From Acanthochromis polyacanthus (taxonomy: Eukaryota; Chordata; Actinopteri; Pomacentridae): a stretch of DNA of 64,000 nt. A program made the position numbers and the translations under genes. The notes below the pieces were generated by a model, which worked only from the letters and a program-made list of their open reading frames with translations, was not told the origin of the DNA and ran no database searches. The stretch's first letter is position 1. Each line of letters starts with the position of its first letter. Below are positions 50,493-60,549 of this stretch, piece by piece. Where the stretch lies: positions 34,664,067 through 34,728,066 of the forward strand of contig NC_067117.1 of assembly GCF_021347895.1 (NCBI RefSeq), written 5' to 3'.

Positions 50493-51192
50493 GAAAATAT
50501 TAGTGGTCAGGCCTGCATTGCACAGTTTCCTGCAGCATCACAGACCAACTACTGTAACACACATAAAGGGGATTATATTCACCATTCAACCTGTTCCATT
50601 GTGCGTTGAGCCACGCTGACTGCTGCCCTTTGCTGCTTAGCAAAGCTTTGTGACTGCACAGTGACCAGACAGAGGCTTTTGTGGGTTAAACTACAGGGAT
50701 GTCCAGCATGCATATTTGAACATTTAGTCCGCAGCATTAATGAAAAATATTTAAAGGGAGCCACTCGTTTGTCTTTATATCACCAACTGTTTGACAAGTG
50801 TCATTGACACACCTCCATGGACTCACAGGATGCGTCTTACCTGACTCGGACTTTACGTTTTCTATGTATTTCTGGGCCCTTGTGCAAAATACCAAAGAGT
50901 GCAGTGCTTTTTATTCCGCAATTAGCGTCTTAATAACCTCTGCGGAGCGCTACCTGCGAGATGCGGGAAGCATATGTTTCATGCCCCGTGATCATCCCTC
51001 CTGCATGGACTCCACTCTGTGCTGCATTTAAGCATCGCGACAGTAACGCTACTATACATGAATTAAGGCTGCAGGGGGAAAATAAAGTGATTTGATCAGA
51101 ATTAAGAAAAGCTCCAATCACGCGCTTTGTCTCAAACTCAAAGCCGGCAGGAGGATGCGGCTGTAGGCGCTCGGAGGAAAACACAAGCTTAC

Positions 51193-51244
51193 CTTCAACA
51201 GCTATTACGGCCGGTATGGTCCATAATATCCATAGAATATCCAT
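51193..51244 (-). CDS. ephb2: EphB receptor exon 1: start codon and signal peptide
   Basis: This exon encodes MDILWILWTIPAVIAVE plus one base of the next codon, a compact hydrophobic signal peptide that would send the receptor to the cell surface. The ATG has a strong context (A at -3, G at +4). The exon ends GAAG with the donor GTAAGCTTG from 51192 down. The phase-1 end joins exactly to the AG that opens exon 2 (4374), giving AVEETLMD as in EPHB2. It is the only signal-peptide-like ORF followed by a strong phase-1 donor near this CpG-rich region. The 52-nt size is small but normal for Eph first coding exons. The assignment depends on the exon 2 match 47 kb away; the intervening intron has no better in-frame candidate that I could see, apart from the possible alternative donor in the upstream ORF. 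Confidence 0.85.
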
Positions 51245-51254
51245 TATTGGTCAC

Positions 51255-51473
51255 TTAAAGGCCCAGACATTCAAGAAAATACGTCCCGAAAGCCATTGAC
51301 AGCAAAAGCAGAGAGGGGACAGGCGGTCCTTCACCTCCAGTAGAGCGATCCCAGATAGCAGCGAAAAGCAACTCAAATCTGAACCAAGTTTGGGCGAAAC
51401 CAAAAAAACCACAGACAGAGGGGAGCACCGAGCAACACAGAAACACAGCAACGAGTCTCAGCGCCACGCTCAT
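51255..51473 (-). CDS. Upstream ORF in the ephb2 leader, signal-peptide-like start (72 codons)
   Basis: A complete frame ends ten bases before the ephb2 ATG, so it would act as an upstream ORF that lowers or tunes receptor translation. Its start has a weak context (T at -3). The first residues, MSVALRLVAVFLCCSVLPSV, look like a signal peptide. After 46 codons it passes a potential donor, GGAG then GTGAAG (exon end at 51335), which is also phase 1. Splicing there to exon 2 would produce a receptor with a different N-terminus (...RSTGETLMD) in frame. That donor lacks G at +5 and is weaker than the one at 51192. Whether this frame is translated is unknown. It could equally be a chance ORF in a GC-richer leader. 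Confidence 0.3.
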   Translation of the reverse strand: MSVALRLVAVFLCCSVLPSVCGFFGFAQTWFRFELLFAAIWDRSTGGEGPPVPSLLLLSMAFGTYFLECLGL

Positions 51474-51484
51474 CCAGTCAGTTT

Positions 51485-51490
51485 CACGTG
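51485..51490 (-). promoter_or_regulatory. Palindromic E-box CACGTG near the ephb2 start site
   Basis: CACGTG sits about where transcription should begin if the TATA-like motif at 51512-51520 is used. bHLH-ZIP factors bind this sequence in general; use here is not shown. Confidence 0.3.
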
Positions 51491-51511
51491 GAGAGAAACA
51501 ACTTACTTTAT

Positions 51512-51520
51512 GTATATAAT
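51512..51520 (-). promoter_or_regulatory. TATA-like motif for ephb2
   Basis: On the minus strand ATTATATACA (51520 down to about 51511) precedes the leader by the usual distance, predicting a start near 51485-51490. The match to TATAWAW is imperfect and CpG-rich promoters often lack TATA boxes. Confidence 0.35.
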
Positions 51521-51693
51521 TAACGAAAGACGATTTAAAATGTTTATATCATCGATGTGGCCGCTCGTCAATAGGAGCGTTCGTCCCTTCACGTACACTT
51601 CAATTTACCCCGCTGTCAATCACCAGGAGAAGGACAGTCCACGAACCCTTACCTAAGCGATAATTAAGTTGTTTGGGGACCATGTTGGGCATT

Positions 51694-51701
51694 TATAAAA
51701 G
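51694..51701 (+). promoter_or_regulatory. TATA box of a divergent plus-strand promoter
   Basis: TATAAAAG is a perfect consensus. It predicts a start near 51725, where TCTCACTGCC resembles an initiator. It lies about 180 bp from the minus-strand TATA-like motif, so the two would form a divergent promoter pair. Confidence 0.5.
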
Positions 51702-51817
51702 ATGGAGCAGCGTTTCTCACTGCCACAACCGCTCAAAATGGAAATACTGGTGATTCTCACGTCAAACAAAGCTTAAACGTGTCTTTGGACTTCACTGTGA
51801 GGTTCCTGCGGTCCTTA

Positions 51818-52078
51818 ATGGAGTTTTGGTGCTGTAAACAGGTTGACGTGTGGAGAGAAGAATTCAAGTAAGTTTACGTACCAGGGTTCTCTTCAGTGCT
51901 TTAAAGTTGAAGCCGTTATCACAATTTTTCACTAACTTTGTTTTTTTCCAGGCTGTTTAATGTTGTTTTTTGTTTGTATTATGTTTGGGGCGGGATTGGT
52001 GCATGTTTTGTTGTTCCTGTTGTTTGTTTTGTTTGTTTTTGTTTTGTTTTTTTTAGCCTAATGTTTTATTATTTATAA
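51818..52078 (+). CDS. Possible 58-residue membrane microprotein across an 84-nt intron
   Basis: The coding parts would be 51818-51867 and 51952-52078, joined at a codon split after two bases; the stop is TAA at 52076-52078. The first exon gives MEFWCCKQVDVWREEF, and the second a very hydrophobic segment of about 40 residues rich in V, F and C, which would form one or two membrane spans. The frame continues across the predicted splice without a stop, and the stop comes just before the AATAAA. The hydrophobic part comes from a T/G low-complexity stretch (GTTT repeats), which biases the translation toward F, V and C by itself, so the apparent membrane protein may be an artefact. The start context is modest (T at -3, G at +4). 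I recognise no family. Confidence 0.18.
52021..52054 (+). repeat. GTTT/GTTTT low-complexity tract
   Basis: An imperfect run of TGTTTG and GTTTTG units ending in eight thymines and AG, so it also mimics a 3' splice site. Confidence 0.8.
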
Positions 52079-52083
52079 ATTTA

Positions 52084-52089
52084 AATAAA
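52084..52089 (+). terminator. AATAAA polyadenylation signal candidate
   Basis: AATAAA followed within 30 bases by TG-rich sequence (TCTGTATGTTGT). It would end the divergent transcript. The surroundings are AT-rich, so the hexamer alone is weak evidence. Confidence 0.3.
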
Positions 52090-55000
52090 ATGCGATGATT
52101 GATAATTATCTGTATGTTGTACAGTTATTAAACCAGTCAAATGGGCAATGTCTTGACTTAATTCAGTCATCCTAATTATTTACATTATATAATTTAACAT
52201 ATATATTTTCAAATGTGTTTTATTTATTTATGTTATTTTCTACATTGTAGCTTAATACTGAAGATTAACACTTCTTTGTTAACAACATAATTGCAAATTT
52301 ATTCTTTTATAGTTTTGATGTCTTCAGTATTTATCTACAATGTTGAAAATAATTAAATAAAAACCACTGAATGAGAAGCTGTGTCCAAACTTTTGACTGG
52401 CAGTGAATGGTAGTGCATCATCATGTAAGTGTGTTTGAAATATTTACATTAAAGTTAAGCTGTGATATATTATGTAAATCATATATAGATTTCCCCAACA
52501 CAGTTGGTTAAAAAGAGACATCGAAAAATACACTTCATTTTTGTTTCCTTTAATAGCTTTGGAGCATAAATTATTACTTTTCATAAGTTTCACAATGATT
52601 CCATTATTCAGCTTGAACTAACCGTGCTGTTCATATAAAGAGAATGATTTTGAGACTGCAGACTGAGTTTCCCCCCAAAAGATCAGTGCTGCTGTATGAC
52701 TCTGGACCTGGTCATCACGCTATTCCTGCAGTAAATAGAGGAGGAGGATAAAATAGTGCATTCAGATATTGACGTGAAGTAAAATAAATATGTGAATGAA
52801 TCACAAGTCATTCTGTGATTGCATGTCTGCATTGTAGCTCAGTTTGAATCATTTCGAAACAGAACTGTGACATCAACTTAATGACTTGGCAGAGGCACAA
52901 AGTCTATTCTCAATCTTTCCACTGAAGTTTTATATCAGATGGGCCTCGTTTCAAAAACGAAAAAATAAAATTAAAATCTAACAGTAATGTGTAATCAATA
53001 AATACTGGCTGCTTTGATTCTTCTTTGTGCAATAAAAATGCTGACGTGTGCATGTGTAAGACTGCTGCCCTGTGACTTTCATGTTAATTTGATCAGTCAG
53101 GCTGGAGGTGCTTTAGAAATATATTCAATTTATTCAGCTCCTTGTTGTTCAACTCAAACTACCTAAACCATCTTTCTGCATCTCAATGGGGGAGTAGAGT
53201 GAGTGAACACACCTAGATATCAGTCGGGTAGACCTGAACCACAGTTCTTTCCAAGGATCAGAGCCAAAGTGGGAAGTGAACTGTAACTTCCCCCCAGAAT
53301 GTAAAACTTTTCTCCCTGTGCACGAATCATCATAACACCATAATTAGTTGATGTGATGTTGGCTCACAGTACTTCAGCATTTCAAAACATGACACAATTA
53401 ATCTTCCAGAATTATTACTACTGGGCTGTGTTTGCACAAAAGTTGATTTAAGTTGGCACAATGGAGTCTGGCAGCACTGTTACCGGCAATCATTTCCCCA
53501 GCAATCAATAAAAAGGCTATATGTAAAATAAATATGCATATTAATAGTAATAACACATTTAAGTTTCATGGGGTTTTCCTGTTTTAATGGGATTACTCTT
53601 TACCAAGCAGGTCCAAGTTGTCAGGGATGCTTGGCATCAATCTGAATTTATTGAGGCGCCTTGCAAGCTCCGGTCGTATTTTTGGAATTTCCTAAGAGTG
53701 GTATAAAACCTCTTTCCTGCTCCAGAAGCTGGGAGTAAAATTACAGTATTTTTATGCATGTTGTGTAAAAAAATAAACACAGAGGCGGTTTTATTTGATA
53801 CAATGACAGGCATGGGGACTGACAGGGATACACTGAAGCAGCTGCAGAAAGTACACATATGAAGAAAGCCGGAAAAAAGCTGCTCTGTATCAAATGCAAA
53901 CCCATGATATACATGGAAAGATACTCAGAGAGAAAGCCTGATAAAAAATTTAAACATACACAAAAATGCCAGATTGCTTTTTGTAGAAAGAAAGTGACAG
54001 ACATTGTGGGACAGACAACAAATCTGGCCTGCACATGTGCTCATGCCAAATTCACAGCATCCCAGTAAAGGTTAAACATGCATGGGGAGAGATGTGTCCT
54101 GGATAGGAAGTACGCACTTACTGAAGCTGACTGAGAAACGAGAATTTAGAATAAATTGTTTGTCATCAAACATGCCTTTCTTATTACGTGCCGTGGCGCT
54201 GTAGCCATGCAGCAGGGCTCTCATGGGTTAAATGAGCCAGGCTGATTTATTTGCCTCCACTGGGTTTGACTATATTGATTCCAGGTCACTTGACTGGCTG
54301 ACTTCAGAGCATGTTCAGGTGACTACAAAACAGATGGAACAAAACGGCAAGGCACTGAGAAAGCAGCTTTTCCTTACTGTAATGAGTTCCATACACGCTC
54401 AATATTGGACTTGAGCCAGAAGAGAAGTGAACGATGTTGAAGAAATGATATTAATACCCTCTAATATTGCCCACAGAGATCTCTTTGCCACGCTATGTTA
54501 AAATGGCCGCAATGTCTGCGATGGTGGTAATAAAATATATGTAATGCAAAGCAGAAATGCCTGAATGTGGCAGAAATCCTCTCATGTTCGACTCCAACAA
54601 AAGCAAAGCGTACAGCACCTATAACAGCAGCATCATAAACAGTGTAGGATACAGTAACGCCGGCCACAGCAGACTACATTAAACACAAAACATAACCTAT
54701 AATGCAACAAATTACCCGCAAATTATATCCTAATAATGCATACAAGGTGAACCGAGAAATTGATTTTAACTTCAGTAAGCTTGAAAAAGTTCAGCAAGCA
54801 GCTGACTTGTATAATCATAGAGGACAAGATGTGAGGGCTTTACTTTTGACCAGCGGCATTCTGTGATTAACAGCTCCACAGCAGGAATACACAGCCTCAT
54901 GTATCTCTGGAACATTTTTGAATTTACCGTATGATCAGTTTATTTGAAGTTTTTGTGTCTTAATGTTTTTAACAAAGACAAAATTGTAAAAATAGATACT

Positions 55001-58000
55001 TTCCTTCATACTTGTATATAAATGTGAAGTTGAGACATGCATATTAATACGCTCCATTTTATACAAATTGTAAGAATTCCAGCCTATTATGATAATTCAG
55101 TTCTCCTCATGTAAACATGGCATGTTGTTATTTGAAATTCATTACATATTTACATAATTACGACAAATTTGTATCCTTTTAAATTTGCGTTAATCAGACA
55201 CATATAGATCAAAATGCTTGCTGGGGCTCAGTTTAACATGAACATTCTTTTTAATAAGTGCAAAAGAAAAACAACAGCCGGCAGGGATTCATAACATTTC
55301 ACAGAGGCCAATCAAAACTGTAGTTTAAAATGCCAGTTTTATTCTGAGCAGCCCATGTATGAAAGAATATTAAATTCTGTTTAAGTTTGAAATATATAAT
55401 TATCACAGTTCAACTGGCCCTGATACGCGTTTGTCGGTTCAAATTTGCAGAACAATTTAGATCATTTTAGAATGCTTATATTATAATATATGTTTGTGTT
55501 TTTTAATCAAATTAATCAGAAAGTATTTTTTATTCTGATTTTTAAAATTACATCTGCATATCAAATATACTGATATTCATCTCACACATTACATTAAACT
55601 AATATATATATAAACGGAAATATAATTAATGATGGATATGAGGGCTGTTCAGATGTAGGCACATTATAAGCAAATAGTTTTAAGTCTATGCTTATTATAC
55701 TACAACACAGTTTATGAAAGCCTCAGTACAAATGTTATTTCTTTTTGTTGAGGGATTTCAGTGCAGTAAATTATTCAATAAATCACAATTTTAACATAAT
55801 GTATGGCATGCAGAGCCACCGGCAGAACAGAAAAACAAAAACTAAAGTACGTAAATGTTTTGGACAGTAGTCGGAGTGGATTTCCTTCCACAGCTCAGTA
55901 ATGTGTCGTTGCATCAACACTGCCACCCAGAGTTTAAGAGCTGAAACAGTTGGGTTTGTTATTGAAAGACTGCAAACTTTCTGCAAGATGCATTCAGGGG
56001 CAATGCTTTGTCTGAGTTCAGTTCAATAATTTTTTAATTAACACTCAGTTGCTTTTTTAATATTAGAGTGGTATGTTGCTTATTAAAAATGTTTTAAATT
56101 AAATTGAGGAAGTAGATGATGCTCTTAAAGCAAGGTTTAAATGCTTTTTTCAACAAAATAATATATATATTTGTATGAGTTATAATCATTAGAGTCTAAA
56201 TGAGTTTAGTGCTTTAGAGCTGATATGTTTTAAGTTAAAAACAACCTCCTGATGGACACCAGAGTAAGATCGACATAAAGAAATGTTGTGTGTTGTTCTG
56301 TTCTTCAAACACATTTAAATTACCATTAATGATTTTTGCTGTGTTGTCATATGAGATCTTCTGATAATTATTTGTCTAAAAGGATCTCAGCCTTCAATTA
56401 AAATATTCATTTAACCCCAACCCATCGCAGAATCTTGTTATCATAAGTTAACCTCGTGCTATTTTTGCCGGGGAGGATGAGAAAAAGTTGGTGAGGGTGA
56501 GAATGAGTTCCTGCACTTCATAAGCTATTCTTATCCTGTGGAATATTTAGCTTGCACTCAAGCCCATTGAAAACAGCCACTCTGGGCTGGAATCGATTTC
56601 ACCTTGAGCCTTAAAGGGCTTACGGTGAAGTATTGCCCCCAGTCGGCATTAGCAGCTGGATAAAGAGTGAGGAAATAAATGGCTTGCTCTCCATAAAAGT
56701 TGGTGTGTGATCCCTGACCCTGTGCTCAGAAAGAGCTATGGACTCCTCTAATCTCGAGAGACCTCTTGCATGTGGATTAACCTCAGCCGAGACACGAGAA
56801 GGCAGAGGAGTGTCGGCTGGATCGAACTCTGACAAGCTAACTTGAATTTTTCAGGTTTCTAAATGTATTTATTTGTGAAGGCAAACTTTGTTAATTACTT
56901 TTTCTTTTGCTAATATACTGCCACAGAGGCACAAAGACATTCTTAGTTGTTTTGGGAAGAAAAAAATCAGTAGGGTTGAAAAGGATGGGCTCACTGCTTA
57001 TCTTCCATGAATAGTCTACCCCACCCCACTGCACTCCAACACCCAACACCACCCGGCGTATTGGTTTACCCCTGCCAAAAATTTAATTCAATCCCACTAA
57101 GTTGCTCCAGCTTTAATTAAATAGACCAAAAGCCTTGGCAGGATTTAATTTACTTTCTCGTTAAGTGAACTTTACAGACACTGTAGAACTTTCACTAGTA
57201 CGCTGCTGGGACCTGAAAGGAAGCACTAAAGTCTTTTTCCTTTCGGTTCCTTAGAACTAAGTCACACTGTTTTCACAGACTAACTTAACAAATGAGACGA
57301 AGCGAAGACTGAAGTCAGTGTCGTCTTTGGTTTATGATAGGCCACCGGCTTATAGTTAAAAAGAAATATGTTTGAATGATGTACGCCTGTCAGAGGGCAG
57401 ACAACACTTTTTATCATCACAATAAATCTAAGCACTATTGCCGTAAAACAGAGGCCCAGTAAAAAGCGATTCAGCTGACAGTCATGACGAAATGAATGCC
57501 TTGATAAAATGGCAGTCATCAATCTTGGCTTTGCTTTTGGATGCTAACATCCCCTCTAAGCTCTCTACTAATTGATATGAACTGTTCACATAAATCTGCT
57601 GTGGTGTGTTGATGCTGCGTGCCATTGACGCGGCGGTTTGCATTTTGGAAGCAAAGATAAATTTTTCCCCTTAACACACACAGAGCTGTAGTCAACATGT
57701 GTTCCAGTCATTTCTCTTTAATGCGGACAGTTTTGTTGTTATACCCGAAACGAAAGGATATGAAATGATAAAATTGTCTCCTCACATAAAAGAGCTTCTC
57801 GTGTATGGGTTCACTTAAAGCTTCATTTCTACAACTTTGCACTGTTTTCAAGACGTCTTCAAAAAATAGCTGAGGTCTGCTTGTGGATACGTTTAGACTT
57901 CAAACAGTACTTGGAGTTAATGTCAGCAGTTTTGGCTAGAAGGAGGTTTATACCATGCAGATTTTGCTTCCAGAAAATGCTTTTATTTCTTAGGGGGAGC

Positions 58001-59104
58001 ATGTAAACTAAAATCCTGCCTATTTATTGTATGGCCTGAATGAAGTAGCTTGCACACCGTAGTATACACCTTCTAGGGAGCTATTTACTTTTCCAATTTT
58101 CATTGTGCAAAGAAGGGAACAGATAGCTTATTTTATTTTTCTTCTTCTTTTTATGAAGCCATCACTCTTTCTATCATTTTATTGACAAAATTCCTAATTA
58201 CTGCATTAACCAGCAGTGAAATAAGCATTAGTTGCAGACCCAACATATCATCTCATGTAAATGGCATAATTTAGCTCTACAAAATATGTTTAGCATATTT
58301 TCATCTAATACAGTATGTACTGCCAATAATTAAAGGTAGCTCTAAATATAAAGTGATTTGAATATGGATGTTGTAAATGCATCACTCGACACCGCCGCTG
58401 AACTCTCGAATGTTTAAAAGTGCTCTTTTTTTTTACTGTATGTGGCCCTCCTTATCTTTTTCCCTTCTCATTCCATCTAGACTGTCGGCCATCACAGAGC
58501 AACAGATGGAGGTGCACAACAGGATATTACCACTAAGAGGATTCCTGTTTCTTTGCCTGTCACTCTGGACTTTTTTTTTTCTTTTTTGTGGGGACAGACT
58601 CTTTCATCGTGACCCAGCTCGACTGGCTTACAGGAACTGGTGTCGAGTTGTTGGTTAAGCCCTCTGAAACCCGCCACTGCCCATGTTGACCTGCTTGGCA
58701 AACAGAAATCCCTGATCAAGTCCGCTGTGAATTACATTAAAGTAAGTAACCAAGTGGGATTAGAAAATCCTCGCAGTGTCTTGGTTCTCTGAACTCTGAC
58801 CTTTCACTCTAAGGTATGTGCCAGTTCTCTGTATGTAACACACCCTTACAAAGATCAATGTGTGCTTCCCATCGGGAGGTAGGTGTTAGAATTTCATTTG
58901 CAAAGATTATGTGGTAATACATCATTAAATATTACTACATCTTCCCTAATCTCCGAACATTCACTTCTAAATATCTAAATTTACTTACTTACAAAGGATC
59001 CTGCGAACTATGCCAGAAATCGGACGAGTGTGAGTTCATTCCGTGACCAAAGTTTTCACTTTTCCTAGCATCAAATTGGAAGATAAAAGAGGGTCAAGGA
59101 TATA
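52090..59104. other. Upstream intergenic block
   Basis: No gene was recognised in this AT-rich flank upstream of ephb2. It contains a Tc1-type MITE remnant (52208-52405). A stretch at about 57050-57190 is rich in TTTAATTAAATAG and AATTTAATT motifs that could be homeodomain sites. Nothing else can be supported. Confidence 0.5.
52208..52405. mobile_element. Tc1-type MITE remnant with internal inverted repeat
   Basis: The right end reads GTGTCCAAACTTTTGACTGG then CAGTG, the ending of a Tc1-related MITE that I recall as widespread in fish. Inside it, about 30-base arms at 52234-52264 and 52321-52350 are inverted copies of each other: ATTTTCTACATTGTAG versus the reverse complement of CTACAATGTTGAAAAT. 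The matching left terminal repeat is missing or heavily changed, so this is a truncated copy. Confidence 0.7.
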
Positions 59105-59220
59105 CATTATCATTCAAAAGTTTGGGATCACACAAACATGCATGTCATCTTCACTGAAAAAACTGCTTTACTTTCAAAAATAAGGACATTTCTAAGTGAC
59201 CTCAAACTTTTGAACATGTG
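59105..59220 (-). mobile_element. MITE family B, copy 4 (short internally deleted form)
   Basis: About 115 bases start ATTATCATTCAAAAGTTTGG and end CTAAGTGACCTCAAACTTTT then GAAC. Only the two terminal repeats and a short centre (CTTCACTGAAAAAACTGC) remain. It has the same orientation as the copy at 60550-60910. Confidence 0.75.
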
Positions 59221-60547
59221 CACATTTGTTTTTCATCTCAGTGGCATCTTAATGAATGAGTCATGCTGTGAATCAGTTAGGTAGAGATGGAGCAAGTGAG
59301 ACCTGCTCATTCATTCAATGGAAATGTACTGAGAAGTATCTAAATATGTGACAATAAGTGTTGTTGCACAAAGTTCTAATGAAATGACTAATGAATGACT
59401 TTGTGTTGCATACTGGCATGTTTTGCTCTTTTAACTTGTACGTAAAATGTAAAGAGAAAATAAAAACTCCAAAGTTTTTTCTGTGTTATGGAGGTTAATT
59501 GGATTACTTTTGTCCTAAGTCCTTGGAAATGCGACTTTACAAAAAAAAAAAAAAAAAACCGTCATTCACAGCAGCAACTTGATTCCGTCTATAAACTTTA
59601 TTGTGCCAGTGTGTTCCAAGGAAGTGCCCCCTTTCTCATGGTGCACAAAGACACACTGAGTCTTCTACTCTGCTTTATCTTCATGCACTGTCTAAAAGAA
59701 ACGCTGTTTTTCTCCCTTTTGCTCACATTCACCCAGGTCAAACCGTAGCTGAACGATTGAGGTTACCTTGCCTTAGTGTGCAACAGAATTGGGAGTTTGG
59801 TTTATTCATGCTTTGTGTGGAAAGAGGCAGTTCTCTGTTCATGGCATAATACATTTCATTCAACTGAAAGACCAGAGCTGCCGTCCATCTTGAATTTTTA
59901 CTTTCGTTAAAATGGCGCTCAAATGCAGGCAGCATGCAGCATGGTATGTAGATCGACGCAGATCCAGGCAAGGTATTTTTATTTTATGTTACAACTATCA
60001 AATTACAGTATTTTGCATTTTTATATGGTTTATGAGGAAATGTACATCAGACAGTTTGATTATCAGAATCGCTGCTGGTGGTTTTGAATTTAACGATCAC
60101 CTTAGACATTATACAAATTTTTCATCGTAATGTGGCGGTTCAGATTATCACAGTGGTTCAAGTAATTTCCTATTTAGTGTGACTGTTTCTATACAAAGTA
60201 ACTAAGAAACGTTACTATGTTTGTGATTTCTGGGAGCCTCATCGGTGTTTTTGCATCGTAACCAAAGATGATCAGACCTCTGCTACTGAACTGAATTTCC
60301 TGCCAGAGGAGCTCAGACTGGCAAAGTCAGGGTATTCTTTACAAAACATTGTTGGAAACCTGCTTTTATAATACCGTCTTCTGTTCACTGGTGTTCCATT
60401 TTATTGTGGTTATTTTTACGTATTGTTTTTATCTTTTATCCTCTGTATTTTTAACATGTTATGTGCAGCACAAAGTGTTAATTAAACAAAGTTACTCTAC
60501 AGTTATATTTTGGACTCACTGAATTTAATTTAGTAGCATATCTTCTA
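59221..60547. other. Intergenic spacer, nothing recognised beyond a poly-A run
   Basis: AT-rich sequence with a poly-A tract at 59541-59558. Open frames of up to 86 codons are not convincing. Confidence 0.5.
59541..59558 (+). repeat. Poly-A run
   Basis: A homopolymer of 18 adenines; no retroelement body is recognisable upstream. Confidence 0.88.
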
Positions 60548-60549
60548 TA

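Larger units (their letters stand above)
4375..51192 (-). other. ephb2: ephb2 intron 1 (about 46.8 kb)
   Basis: The intron is delimited by the GTAAGC donor of exon 1 (51192 downward) and the CCACAG acceptor of exon 2 (4380-4375). It carries several repeat families, microsatellites, G-rich tracts and two CpG-retaining patches, listed separately. No nested protein-coding gene was recognised on either strand. Its length and position make it a likely host for developmental enhancers, but this cannot be shown without comparative alignment. Confidence 0.8.
41740..51192. other. Promoter-proximal part of intron 1
   Basis: No coding exon was recognised. This block holds the (CTT)n, (AT)n, poly-T and (TAA)n tracts, two CpG-retaining patches (43200-43660, 48700-49060) and two G-rich motifs (43123-43143, 47816-47837). 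Open frames of 173 codons (46770-47291) and 118-120 codons elsewhere have no recognisable product. Confidence 0.5.
4295..51490 (-). other. ephb2: Span of the ephb2-like gene visible in the window (exon 1 to exon 2)
   Basis: Two exons on the minus strand join in frame: exon 1 ends one base into a codon (GAA G) and exon 2 supplies the remaining AG, giving ...AVEETLMDSTTATAELGW. The motif from ETLMD onward matches my recall of the mature N-terminus of EPHB2; EphB1 has DTRTATAELGW and EphB3 DTKWVTSELAW. The visible intron is about 46.8 kb, in keeping with the large first intron of Eph genes. The right boundary is an approximate transcription start inferred from a TATA-like motif. The fibronectin, transmembrane, kinase, SAM and PDZ-binding parts lie outside the window. 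Confidence 0.8.
51245..51490 (-). other. ephb2: Probable ephb2 5' UTR
   Basis: This is the sequence between the inferred transcription start (near 51485-51490) and the ATG. It contains a 72-codon upstream ORF (51473-51255) and a second, overlapping upstream frame (51451-51251). No strong splice acceptor was seen before the ATG. A possible donor (AAA then GTAAGT) lies at about 51505-51500, just upstream of the inferred start, so an extra 5' non-coding exon cannot be excluded. Confidence 0.45.
51120..51620. promoter_or_regulatory. CpG-rich region covering ephb2 exon 1 and promoter
   Basis: CpG is retained across exon 1, the 5' UTR and the upstream flank (for example AAGCCGGCAG, TACGGCCGG, AGCGCCACGC, GGCCGCTCGTC). 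This is the expected signature of an unmethylated vertebrate promoter and agrees with the placement of the first coding exon. The boundaries are approximate. Confidence 0.6.
51725..52110 (+). ncRNA. Putative small spliced divergent transcript
   Basis: Signals for a complete tiny gene occur in order: TATAAAAG (51694-51701); donor CAA then GTAAGT (51868); branch-like CACTAAC (51930-51936); a T-rich tract and TTTTTTTCCAG acceptor (51951); and AATAAA (52084-52089) followed by GT-rich sequence. The intron would be 84 nt, typical of compact fish introns, and the mature RNA about 300 nt. It points away from ephb2. It may be a promoter-associated non-coding RNA or carry the short ORF listed next. No homolog is known to me, and expression is unproven. 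Start and end are estimates. Confidence 0.35.

Noticed and set aside
50930..51244. 104-codon reading of the exon 1 frame without splicing
   Set aside because: Residues after VE come from the intron. The GTAAGC donor at 51192 and the in-frame join to exon 2 explain the sequence better.
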